Positions 55,998-64,000 of a DNA stretch of 64,000 nt are shown here, piece after piece. The translations under genes and the position numbers were made by a program. This DNA is from Rhodospirillales bacterium. GTDB taxonomy: Bacteria > Pseudomonadota > Gammaproteobacteria > Nevskiales > Nevskiaceae. Numbering within the stretch: position 1 is the first letter of the stretch; each line of letters starts with the position of its first letter. The stretch is taken from positions 1-64,000 of the forward strand of contig CAJCJH010000085.1 of the NCBI GenBank assembly GCA_903970615.1, read 5' to 3'. The notes below the pieces were generated by a model. That model saw nothing but the letters and a program-made list of their open reading frames with translations. It was not told where the DNA came from and ran no database searches.

Positions 55998-56939
55998 ATG
56001 GTAGTGATGACCGCACCGATGACCATGCCTTCACCGATGCGCGCCAATGCGCCGCCGCTACTGGTTTTAAGCGCACTGGTCGCGGTTTATCTGATCTGGG
56101 GTTCGACCTATCTGGCGATCCGGTTTGCGCTGGAGGGTTACCCGCCGCTGTTTTTTCCCGGCGTCCGTTTCGTCTTCGCTGGCGGCGTTCTACTCATCAT
56201 TTTGCGATTGCGTGGCCATGCAGGTCCAACGCGGCGGCAGTGGATCAACTCATTGGCGATGGGCGTTCTGTTGCTGAACATCGGCAATGGCGGTGTGGTG
56301 CTGGCCGAGCGTTCGGTGGGGTCTGCGCTGGCGGCCACTGCGGTTGCCACGGTGCCATTATGGGCGACTCTGTTTGCCGGCATCTGGGGGGCGTGGCCGC
56401 AGCGTTTGCAGTGGATCGGCCTGCTGCTGGGTTTTGCCGGCATCGTCACGCTTAATTTCGGCGGCGACTTCGCGGCCAATCCGATCTCCGCAGGTCTGCT
56501 GCTGTTCTCCGCCGCGTCCTGGGCTTTCGGATCGGTCTGGAGCCGTCGCCTCGATCTTCCGAAAGGTCTGATGAGCAGTGCCGCACAAATGCTGATGGCG
56601 GGTCTCGTGTTCCTGATCGGCAGCCGAATCAGCGGCGAACACTGGCATCTGCTCGCAGCGCCGCGAGCGATGGCCGGGCTGCTGTATCTCACGCTGATGG
56701 GCAGCTTACTGGCGTTCAGCGCGTACATCTTCCTGATCCAGAACGTCAGCGCCGCACTCGCCACCAGCTATGCCTATGCGAATCCCGTCGTGGCCGTGCT
56801 GCTCGGTGTTACCTTGGGCCACGAAAGCTTCGTGCGCAGTGAATTGCTGGCGATCGCACTGGTGCTCATCGGCGTGGTGCTGATCGTTTTATACAACCAG
56901 AAACCTGATGCGAATACTGCCGCTGAAAACAGGTCCTGA
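55998..56939 (+). CDS. yedA: EamA/DMT-family transporter (YedA-like)
   Basis: A 313-residue inner-membrane transporter with ten predicted helices in two EamA repeats. The first repeat begins LLVLSALVAVYLIWGSTYLAIRFAL (in parts) with the conserved WGSTYLAIR; the second begins GLLLFSAASWAFGSVWSRRL. The end has ATSYAYANPVVAVLLGVTLGHE, the standard closing EamA block. YedA-like proteins are putative drug or metabolite exporters. Several in-frame ATGs follow closely, so the start is approximate. A strong terminator overlaps the last base. Confidence 0.88.
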   Translation: MVVMTAPMTMPSPMRANAPPLLVLSALVAVYLIWGSTYLAIRFALEGYPPLFFPGVRFVFAGGVLLIILRLRGHAGPTRRQWINSLAMGVLLLNIGNGGVVLAERSVGSALAATAVATVPLWATLFAGIWGAWPQRLQWIGLLLGFAGIVTLNFGGDFAANPISAGLLLFSAASWAFGSVWSRRLDLPKGLMSSAAQMLMAGLVFLIGSRISGEHWHLLAAPRAMAGLLYLTLMGSLLAFSAYIFLIQNVSAALATSYAYANPVVAVLLGVTLGHESFVRSELLAIALVLIGVVLIVLYNQKPDANTAAENRS

Positions 56940-56968
56940 AAAAGCCCCGTGCAACGACGGGGCTTTTT
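56939..56968 (+). terminator. Intrinsic terminator after yedA
   Basis: AAAAAGCCCCGT pairs perfectly with ACGGGGCTTTTT across a GCAACG loop. The structure is symmetric, with A and T tracts on both sides, so it can also end the convergent DUF3309-like transcript. Confidence 0.95.
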
Positions 56969-56975
56969 GCAAACC

Positions 56976-57140
56976 CTACAGCCGCGGTCCGCGCCGGCCA
57001 TTGAGAAAATAGACCGCAACGATGACCAGCACGATCAAACCGATCGGGCCGATACCCCAGCCGGCGCCGAGGCCCCAGTAAATGCCGCCGCCGCCGCCGA
57101 ACAACAACAACAAAACAATCAGGACGATTAACAGATCCAT
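56976..57140 (-). CDS. DUF3309-like small membrane protein
   Basis: A 54-residue hydrophobic protein. A first helix (LLIVLIVLLLLLF) runs into a Gly-rich turn (GGGGGIYWGLGAGWGIGPIG), then a second helix (LIVLVIVAVYFL) and a basic end. The order resembles DUF3309/YqaE-type small proteins. AGGGAG lies seven bases before the ATG, supporting it as a real gene. It shares the bidirectional terminator with yedA. Function unknown. Confidence 0.75.
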   Translation of the reverse strand: MDLLIVLIVLLLLFGGGGGIYWGLGAGWGIGPIGLIVLVIVAVYFLNGRRGPRL

Positions 57141-57378
57141 AGCCGACTCCCTGCTGGCGTGCGAACGCGCGCCTCTGCAGCTATGAGCGCGCGCGGCCTG
57201 AATCGTTCGGAAACGGCTTGATAAAGCTTGCCGCCGTTCACGCGGTTGCGTCGTTTAGAGTGGATCGCGGCTGAGAAAGGTGAAGCCACGCTTATCGCTG
57301 AATGAAGTTCGCAGGCAAACTAATCGCTTTAATGGAAATCATCATAGGCAAGGCGGTAGTCCGGTCCAAGGCTTGTGC

Positions 57379-58239
57379 CTAAAGCGTCGCCAGCCGCCTG
57401 CGCAAAATTCCGGCGATATCGCTGGCACGTTCGAGATGGGCATGGTGACCGCAATTTTGCAGCACGGTTAATTGTGACTGCGGCAGTTTCTGTAGATAGG
57501 CTTGCGCACCCGATATCGGCGCTAGACGATCGTGCGTGCCCCAGATCAAATCGACCGCGCAGGTCACATTGACGAGGTCGATCGGGGCGGCGAGTTCTTC
57601 GCCAATCTGTCGCAGCGCAGCGATGTGCCGTCTTGCGCGATGTTCATCGTAATGACTGGCGTAATCGAGATAAACCTGTTCGCTGATCGCCTCCGGTGCG
57701 ACGAAGCAAGTGCGACGAAAACTCTGCACGAGGTCGGCAATCATTCGATCCAGCGGCTTTGCGCGGTTAATCCCGCTCACGCCATTCGCCAGCGCGGCGT
57801 TGCGCACCAGCATGCGTTGCCACGGCGGCAAATCCAGCGGCGCGGGCGCGATCGCAATACAGGCCGGCACTTTCGCGCGCGTGCCTTGCGCCAGCGCGTT
57901 CAACAGCACACGGCCGCCGAGCGACTGGCCGACAGTCACCACGCGGCCGTCGAAATATTCAATTGCCGCGCGAATGAACGCGACGAACTGGGGCAACTGT
58001 GCGCCGGGCTGCAAATCATCGGCGCGGCCGCAGCCCGGCAGATCGAGCGCAATGCCGCCAATGCCGGTGAGCGCCAGTTCGCGTAACAAGGGCTTGAAGG
58101 TATCCGCGCTGTCGCTCCAACCGTGAAACAAAACCAGCTTGATATCCCCGAGTCCAAGGCCGATCGAACTTTGCAAAGTTCGCGTGTTGAAGCCTGCGAG
58201 TCGCAGAGAACCTTGCTCGAAAGGCTCGGCGCCGCTCAC
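57379..58239 (-). CDS. Alpha/beta hydrolase
   Basis: A 286-residue alpha/beta hydrolase. LVLFHGWSDSADTFKPLLREL (in parts) is the oxyanion strand, TVGQSLGGRVLLNALAQG the nucleophile elbow with GxSxG, DLIWGTHDRLAP the acid and QNCGHHAHLERA the catalytic His. It starts at a GTG overlapping the stop codon of the LysR gene (GTGA). The frame extends far upstream on the same strand, but that part is antisense to nothing conserved and lies within lysR. Translational coupling to the regulator suggests co-function; the substrate is unknown. Confidence 0.85.
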   Translation of the reverse strand: MSGAEPFEQGSLRLAGFNTRTLQSSIGLGLGDIKLVLFHGWSDSADTFKPLLRELALTGIGGIALDLPGCGRADDLQPGAQLPQFVAFIRAAIEYFDGRVVTVGQSLGGRVLLNALAQGTRAKVPACIAIAPAPLDLPPWQRMLVRNAALANGVSGINRAKPLDRMIADLVQSFRRTCFVAPEAISEQVYLDYASHYDEHRARRHIAALRQIGEELAAPIDLVNVTCAVDLIWGTHDRLAPISGAQAYLQKLPQSQLTVLQNCGHHAHLERASDIAGILRRRLATL

Positions 58240-59108
58240 GCCTGCTTGATGCCGATCGTCTTCAGCAGCGCGCGCGCCGCACCGGATAATGTGCGCCGCT
58301 CGTGCCACACCGCGCCGAGTTCGCGTTGCAGTTTGATACCCGAAACCGGCAGTGCGACCAGCGTTTGATCCAGCATCGAAGCTGGCAGTACGCTCCAGCC
58401 AAGGCCGATCGCCGCGAGCATTTTCAGCGTCTCCATATAGTTCGTCGCCAGCCTCACGCGCGGCTGCAAACCCTGCGCCTGCAAGGCGGAGGTGATGATG
58501 CGATGCGTGTACGTAGCGGCATCCGGCAGCACTGCGGGATACGCCGCAAGATCTCGTAAATGCAGGCGTTTGCGCGAACTCAACGGATGCTCCGGGCTGG
58601 CCACCACCGCCAGCGGATCGCGCCACACCGAGCGGGTTTGTAACTGCGGCAGCGGCGACGTCGGCAGCGTAACGATGCCGAGTTCAAGCCGGCCGCTGAG
58701 CACTTCCTGGCAGGCGATTTCGGAATCCATGAAGTGGATATCGAGATCGACATCCGGAAATTTCTGCGTATAGCGCTTCAGAGCCGGCGGCAGCCGATGC
58801 AGACCGATGTGATGACTGGTGCCGATCGAAAGCCGTCCGCCGATCTTGCCGGAGAGTTGCGACAGCGCACGCCGGCCATCCTCGATATCGTCGAGCACGC
58901 GCCGCGCGTGCGGTAGCAATGTGCGGCCGGCATCGGTGAGCGTGACCTGCCGGCCGACGCGATCGAACAGCCGGCTGCCGATAACGGCTTCGAGCGCGGC
59001 GACGCGCTTGCTGATCGCCGGCTGCGACAGATGCAAGCGTTCGCCGGCTATCGAAAACGAGCCGCTGAGTGCGACTTCCAGAAATGCGCTTAGGGATTGC
59101 GTATCCAT
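58236..59108 (-). CDS. LysR-family transcriptional regulator
   Basis: A 290-residue LTTR. The N-terminal helix-turn-helix is SLSAFLEVALSGSFSIAGERLHLSQPAISKRVAALEAVIGSRLFDRVG (in parts), followed by LTDAGRTLLPHARRVLDDIE. The effector domain contains LSIGTSHHIGLHRLPPALKRY, LGIVTLPTSPLPQL and LGWSVLPASML. It is divergent from leuC, with its ATG inside a long dyad, so it probably controls itself and possibly the leu operon; LTTRs often act on the divergent neighbour. The effector is unknown. Confidence 0.92.
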   Translation of the reverse strand: MDTQSLSAFLEVALSGSFSIAGERLHLSQPAISKRVAALEAVIGSRLFDRVGRQVTLTDAGRTLLPHARRVLDDIEDGRRALSQLSGKIGGRLSIGTSHHIGLHRLPPALKRYTQKFPDVDLDIHFMDSEIACQEVLSGRLELGIVTLPTSPLPQLQTRSVWRDPLAVVASPEHPLSSRKRLHLRDLAAYPAVLPDAATYTHRIITSALQAQGLQPRVRLATNYMETLKMLAAIGLGWSVLPASMLDQTLVALPVSGIKLQRELGAVWHERRTLSGAARALLKTIGIKQA

Positions 59109-59151
59109 ACTTCCATTCTAGATCGAATTCTATAAGGGAATGCGAAGTATG
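59106..59151. promoter_or_regulatory. Dyad operator between lysR and leuC
   Basis: CATACTTC at 59106-59113 pairs with GAAGTATG at 59144-59151, and next to them CATTC (59114) pairs with GAATG (59138). A further ATTC-N6-GAAT lies inside at 59115-59128. The dyad begins at the LysR start codon. This is the sort of site bound by a LysR-type protein; no T-N11-A core is exactly met. Confidence 0.5.
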
Positions 59152-59233
59152 AAAACGATTCATTGGAGTAATGAATCGGACGCTCCTAAACTCGCGCGCT
59201 GAATCTGGAAAGCAATACCGAGGATCACTCCAC

Positions 59234-60637
<1,404 letters not shown>

Positions 60638-60654
60638 GTCCCGAAGACACGGCG

Positions 60655-61125
60655 ATGAATCCTTTACTCAAGCTGACGCTCGCGCAGGCGCAGCAGGTGA
60701 TGATCGATGTGGTGCCGCAGTCGCACGCGCTCGGCTTGGAGCTCGTCGAATTCGCACCGAGCCGCATCGTCGTCGATCTGCCTTACGACGCGCGGCTGAT
60801 CGGCGATCCGGAAACCGGCGTATTGCACGGCGGCGCGATCACGACGCTGGTCGATAGCACCTGCGGCATCGCCGTACTCACCACTTTGCGCACATTGCGG
60901 CGCTGCGCGACGATCGATCTGCGTATCGATTATCTGCGCGCGGCACGCCCGAATGAAACGGTGCGCTGCATCGCCGAATGCCATCGCGTCACCCACGAGA
61001 TCGCGTTCGTGCGCGCCACTGCGCACGATGGTGACGCATCCGATCTCTTGGCCACCGCAGCCGGTACTTTCGTGCTGTTCGAGACGCTGGACGCGCCTGC
61101 CGTTTTCGGCGAGGTAAAAACATGA
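60655..61125 (+). CDS. Hotdog-fold thioesterase (PaaI-like), first of two
   Basis: A 156-residue hotdog protein with the PaaI/YdiI pattern: LIGDPETGVLHGGAITTLVDSTCGIAVL has the HGG motif and an acidic residue at the active site. TIDLRIDYLRAARP and CHRVTHEIAFVRATAHD follow. Such enzymes hydrolyse acyl-CoA or act as housekeeping thioesterases. The gene lies 17 bases after leuC and overlaps the next gene (ATGA). Its place inside a leucine operon is unusual. It may remove acyl-CoA by-products, but this is inference. Confidence 0.87.
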   Translation: MNPLLKLTLAQAQQVMIDVVPQSHALGLELVEFAPSRIVVDLPYDARLIGDPETGVLHGGAITTLVDSTCGIAVLTTLRTLRRCATIDLRIDYLRAARPNETVRCIAECHRVTHEIAFVRATAHDGDASDLLATAAGTFVLFETLDAPAVFGEVKT

Positions 61126-61619
61126 GTGCGGCTGATGAAAATGTTTCGGCGCAGCAGATCGACGCGATGCTGCCGAATATCCTGAAAATTCCGTACGCGC
61201 GTCATCTGGGTTTTACGCTGTTGCGCGACGGTACCGACATCATCGGCCGCATGGCCTATGCCGAGGCGCTGATCGGTAATCCGCAGGTGCGCGCGTTGCA
61301 CGGCGGCACGCTCGGCGCGCTGATGGAACTGACCGCGGTGTGCAAGTTGCTAACACTTGCGCGTACCACGCAGGTGCCGAAAACGGTGGGTATCTCGATC
61401 GAGTATCTGCGTAGCGCCGGTCGTGTCGATACCTTTGCGCGCGCCACGGTGACGCACCACGGCCGCCGCGTCGCCAACGTCCGCATCCTTGCGTATCAGG
61501 ATGATCCGCTGCGGCCGGTCGCCGCCGCCACCGCGCATTTTCTGCTCGCCACCACGCCTATAGTTCCGCGCGAGCCGAAACCCGCATTCACCGAGGATTT
61601 ACCGAGGTCCACGCCATGA
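61122..61619 (+). CDS. Hotdog-fold thioesterase (PaaI-like), second of two
   Basis: A 165-residue hotdog protein, a tandem paralogue of the preceding gene. It has [28 protein letters not shown], with HGG and a Glu at the position of the active-site acid, and [15 protein letters not shown] and [19 protein letters not shown]. The two are therefore probably subunits of one heteromer or act on related substrates. It overlaps its neighbours on both sides (ATGA with the first thioesterase and with leuD), so its translation is tied to the leucine enzymes. Confidence 0.86.
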   Translation: MSAADENVSAQQIDAMLPNILKIPYARHLGFTLLRDGTDIIGRMAYAEALIGNPQVRALHGGTLGALMELTAVCKLLTLARTTQVPKTVGISIEYLRSAGRVDTFARATVTHHGRRVANVRILAYQDDPLRPVAAATAHFLLATTPIVPREPKPAFTEDLPRSTP

Positions 61620-62254
61620 GAGCTTTTACCCTCCTCAGCGGCAAAGTGCTGCCGCTGGATCGCGCCAATGTCGATACCGACGCGATCATTCCCAAGCAAT
61701 ATCTGAAGTCGATCCGCCGCAGCGGCTTTGGCCCGTTCCTGTTTGATGACTGGCGCTATCTCGATCCGGGCACGCTGGATATCGACCCGACAACGCGGCG
61801 CATCAATCCGGATTTCGTACTGAATCGACCGCACCATCAAGGCGCTACGATCTTGCTGGCGCGCGAAAATTTCGGCTGCGGCAGCTCGCGCGAACATGCA
61901 ATCTGGGCGATCCAGGAATACGGCTTCCGCTGCGTGATCGCGCCGAGTTTTGCAGATATTTTTTTCAGCAACAGTTTCAACAATGGCGTGCTGCCGGTAG
62001 TGTTGAAGGCGGAGGAAGTCGAAGCGATTTTTCAGGGTGTCGCCAAAAATCCCGACGCACAGTTCACGATCGATCTGCCAGCGCAGGAAGTGCGTCTGCC
62101 GTGTGGCAATGCATTCAAGTTCGATATCGATCCCGGCCGCAAGGACAAGCTGATTCGCGGGCTCGATGCGATCGGCGAAACGCTGCAACACGCCGATGCG
62201 ATTCACGCTTACGAAGCACGGCGCAGGGCAGCAGCGCCGTGGTTGTTCGCCTGA
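61616..62254 (+). CDS. leuD: 3-isopropylmalate dehydratase small subunit
   Basis: LeuD is the swivelling small subunit pairing with LeuC. Conserved parts are [25 protein letters not shown] (in parts), [33 protein letters not shown] with the substrate Ser motif, [21 protein letters not shown] (in parts) and LPVVL. At 212 residues it is complete. It overlaps the second thioesterase (ATGA) and the methyltransferase (TGATG). The gap between leuC and leuD is filled by the two thioesterase genes, unlike the usual adjacent leuCD. Confidence 0.96.
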   Translation: MRAFTLLSGKVLPLDRANVDTDAIIPKQYLKSIRRSGFGPFLFDDWRYLDPGTLDIDPTTRRINPDFVLNRPHHQGATILLARENFGCGSSREHAIWAIQEYGFRCVIAPSFADIFFSNSFNNGVLPVVLKAEEVEAIFQGVAKNPDAQFTIDLPAQEVRLPCGNAFKFDIDPGRKDKLIRGLDAIGETLQHADAIHAYEARRRAAAPWLFA

Positions 62255-63108
62255 TGAACGCTGAAGCGCAGACGGTGGTGGTCGATCAAATTGCCGGGCT
62301 GATTCAGCACGATCTGGTTCCGCAGGATCAGCATCACGCGCGTCCCGCTGCTGGCCAGTTGTGGGATGCGGCGGCTTATGCGCGCAACGGCCGCTTCGTC
62401 GCCGATCTCGGCGCAACGCTGCTCGACTGGCTGGCGCCGCAGGCCGGTGAGCGAATCCTCGATCTCGGCTGCGGCGATGGCGTATTGACGCGGCGTATCG
62501 CTGAATCCGGCTGCGACGTTATCGGCGCCGATGCCAGCGCGGAACTGGTGGCTGCCGCGCGCGAACTGAGTGTGGACGCGCGCGTCGTTGATGGTCAGGC
62601 GCTGCCGTTCGCGCGCGAATTCGACGCAGTGTTTTCCAATGCCGCGCTGCATTGGATGAAGCGCGATCCGGATGCCGTGCTGGCCGGTGTGGCGCGCGCC
62701 TTGAAGCCGGGCGGCCGCTTCGTCGCCGAGCTGGGCGGTGCCGGCAATGTCGCGGCGATTCGCGGCGCACTGCATGCCGCACTGGCGCGTCGCGGCATCG
62801 ACGCCGCCGCGTTCGATCCCTGGTATTTTCCGAGCGCGGCCGATTATCGTGCGCGGCTCGAAGCGGCTGGCTTCAAAATGCTGCGCATCGAAATGTACCC
62901 GCGGCCGACGCCGCTGCCGGGCGATGTCGCCGCCTGGTTGCGCACATTCGCGCAATCATTTCTGCAAGCACTGCCGCTAGCGCAGCGCGATGAGTTGTTG
63001 CTCGAAGTTCAGGAAGCCTTGCGTCCACAGCTGGCCAGCCGCATCGCCGGTGCGGTGTGGGTGGTGGATTATGTGCGGCTGCGATTTGTCGCCGTTCTGG
63101 AACCTTAA
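62254..63108 (+). CDS. Class I SAM-dependent methyltransferase
   Basis: A 284-residue Rossmann methyltransferase. Motif I is [19 protein letters not shown], then [15 protein letters not shown] and [11 protein letters not shown], motif [28 protein letters not shown] (in parts), and [15 protein letters not shown]. It resembles the trans-aconitate-methyltransferase/Tam-like group, which act on carboxylates such as trans-aconitate and isopropylmalate. That is suggestive, since it sits between leuD and leuB: yeast Tmt1 methylates 3-isopropylmalate. The start overlaps the leuD stop (TGATG). Confidence 0.85.
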   Translation: MNAEAQTVVVDQIAGLIQHDLVPQDQHHARPAAGQLWDAAAYARNGRFVADLGATLLDWLAPQAGERILDLGCGDGVLTRRIAESGCDVIGADASAELVAAARELSVDARVVDGQALPFAREFDAVFSNAALHWMKRDPDAVLAGVARALKPGGRFVAELGGAGNVAAIRGALHAALARRGIDAAAFDPWYFPSAADYRARLEAAGFKMLRIEMYPRPTPLPGDVAAWLRTFAQSFLQALPLAQRDELLLEVQEALRPQLASRIAGAVWVVDYVRLRFVAVLEP

Positions 63109-63175
63109 GCCCGCGTACCCCAAAACACGGTTACAGAAGCAGTCATTCCAGGTAGTTATTCGATCCGAAAAAGAT

Positions 63176-64000
63176 ATGAGTCAACAGAATCCCAAAATCC
63201 TGATTCTTCCCGGCGACGGCATTGGTCCGGAAATCACGAAGGAAGCCGAGAAAGTTTTGCAGGCACTGCGCGCGCGGCACGGTTTTGCGGCGACGTGGAC
63301 GCACGGCCTGATTGGAGGTGCCGCCTACGACGACTGCGGCGAGCCTTTGCCGGCGGCGACACTCGAAGCTGCACGCGACGCCGATGCGGTATTGATGGCT
63401 GCGGTCGGCGGGCCGAAGTACGATCTCGCGCCGCGCGAATTGCGGCCGGAGCGCGGCCTGCTGGCGATCCGCGCCGGTCTGGGTTTGTACGCGAACCTGC
63501 GACCGGCGCTGCTGTTTCCGCAACTGGCGGCGGCTTCTTCGCTGAAAGCCGAACTGGTGGCCGATCTCGATCTGCTGATCGTGCGCGAGCTCACTGGCGG
63601 CATCTATTTCGGCAAGCGCGAATCGGTGGTCGAAGCGGATTATCAAGTCGGCGAGATCACGCTGCCGAGTGCGCGCGTATCGCGCGATACCGAGGCTTAT
63701 TCGGATTTTGAAATCGCACGCATCGCCAAATCCGGCTTCGAGGCGGCGCGGCTGCGCAACAAGCGGCTGTGTTCGGTCGACAAGGCCAACGTACTGGAAT
63801 CGTCGCAGCTGTGGCGCGAAGTGGTGATCGAAGTTGCGAAGGAATATCCGGATGTGGAGCTGTCGCATCTGTATGTCGACAACGCTGCGATGCAACTGGT
63901 GCGCGCGCCGAAACAGTTCGATGTGATCGTCACCAGCAATCTGTTCGGCGACATTCTTTCGGATATCGCCGCGCAATTGACCGGCTCGATCGGCATGCTG
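63176..64000 (+). CDS. leuB: 3-isopropylmalate dehydrogenase, cut by the window end
   Basis: The first 275 residues of LeuB, which oxidises and decarboxylates 3-isopropylmalate to 4-methyl-2-oxopentanoate. Motifs: [22 protein letters not shown] (in parts), [37 protein letters not shown] (in parts), [38 protein letters not shown] (in parts), the Lys in [17 protein letters not shown] (in parts), and [45 protein letters not shown] (in parts) at the edge. The Asp-rich metal site is complete up to DILSD. The gene continues beyond 64000. It lies 67 bases after the methyltransferase gene. Confidence 0.97.
   Translation, partial: MSQQNPKILILPGDGIGPEITKEAEKVLQALRARHGFAATWTHGLIGGAAYDDCGEPLPAATLEAARDADAVLMAAVGGPKYDLAPRELRPERGLLAIRAGLGLYANLRPALLFPQLAAASSLKAELVADLDLLIVRELTGGIYFGKRESVVEADYQVGEITLPSARVSRDTEAYSDFEIARIAKSGFEAARLRNKRLCSVDKANVLESSQLWREVVIEVAKEYPDVELSHLYVDNAAMQLVRAPKQFDVIVTSNLFGDILSDIAAQLTGSIGML

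Noticed and set aside
57301-57381. 26-residue frame (MKFAGKLIALMEIIIG and on)
   Set aside because: Too short, no ribosome-binding site, no clear helix boundary; could not be supported.
58240-58626. Long N-terminal extension of the hydrolase at 57379
   Set aside because: The upstream part lies inside lysR in another frame; the GTG overlapping the lysR stop gives a normal hydrolase N-terminus.

Overview
The window reads as chromosomal DNA of a GC-rich gammaproteobacterium, most likely from the Lysobacterales (Xanthomonadales), perhaps Rhodanobacteraceae. The placement is inference. It rests on the gene order pcnB-folK-panB-panC-panD-pgi, the nnr-tsaE-amiC-mutL block, an ECF sigma factor linked to a Ser/Thr kinase, and YXWGXW-type proteins. 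No rRNA, insertion sequence, prophage or CRISPR array is visible. One tRNA is present, tRNA-Glu(CTC), with its CCA encoded.

Layout. 1-7.3 kb: the end of a cytochrome c maturation gene (ccmI), a MaoC-type hydratase, galU, and sucA-sucB closed by a strong terminator. 7.5-15.4 kb: an MdtABC-like RND efflux operon with one adaptor lipoprotein and two permeases. 15.5-21.3 kb: a CoA-binding protein, a lysine/alanine-rich histone H1-like protein, a PqqD-like/B2-like pair usually seen in lasso peptide clusters but here without a cyclase or visible precursor, an alpha/beta hydrolase, and overlapping crtI-crtB. 21.4-28.9 kb: tRNA-Glu, pcnB, folK, the three pantothenate genes panB, panC and panD, pgi, and a C39-like lipoprotein. 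A short repeat occurs in pairs in front of both panB and panD. 29-36 kb: nnr-tsaE-amiC-mutL, then argD. 36-39.4 kb (minus strand): gspA-gspB and an ElaA-type acetyltransferase.

39.4-46 kb is the most unusual stretch. A degenerate 22-bp tandem repeat precedes an ECF sigma factor. A set of secreted or membrane proteins of unknown function follows, and then a transmembrane Ser/Thr kinase. Two of the secreted proteins, on opposite strands, share nine cysteines, most with identical spacing, so they are paralogues of a disulfide-rich family I cannot name.

46-59 kb holds mostly housekeeping and accessory genes: an exported methyltransferase-like protein, an SDR enzyme, a GNAT enzyme, a YheT-like hydrolase, dapE, several small membrane or lipoprotein genes, and lexA. 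lexA faces a small single-pass membrane protein across a palindromic, probably LexA-bound operator. YaeQ, DUF1993 and EamA genes follow. 58-64 kb: a LysR regulator and hydrolase diverge from a leucine operon, leuC - hotdog thioesterase - hotdog thioesterase - leuD - methyltransferase - leuB. leuB is cut by the window end. Every junction from the first thioesterase to the methyltransferase overlaps.

Start codons were moved from the longest reading frame wherever a Shine-Dalgarno sequence, family length or conserved N-terminus favoured an internal start.
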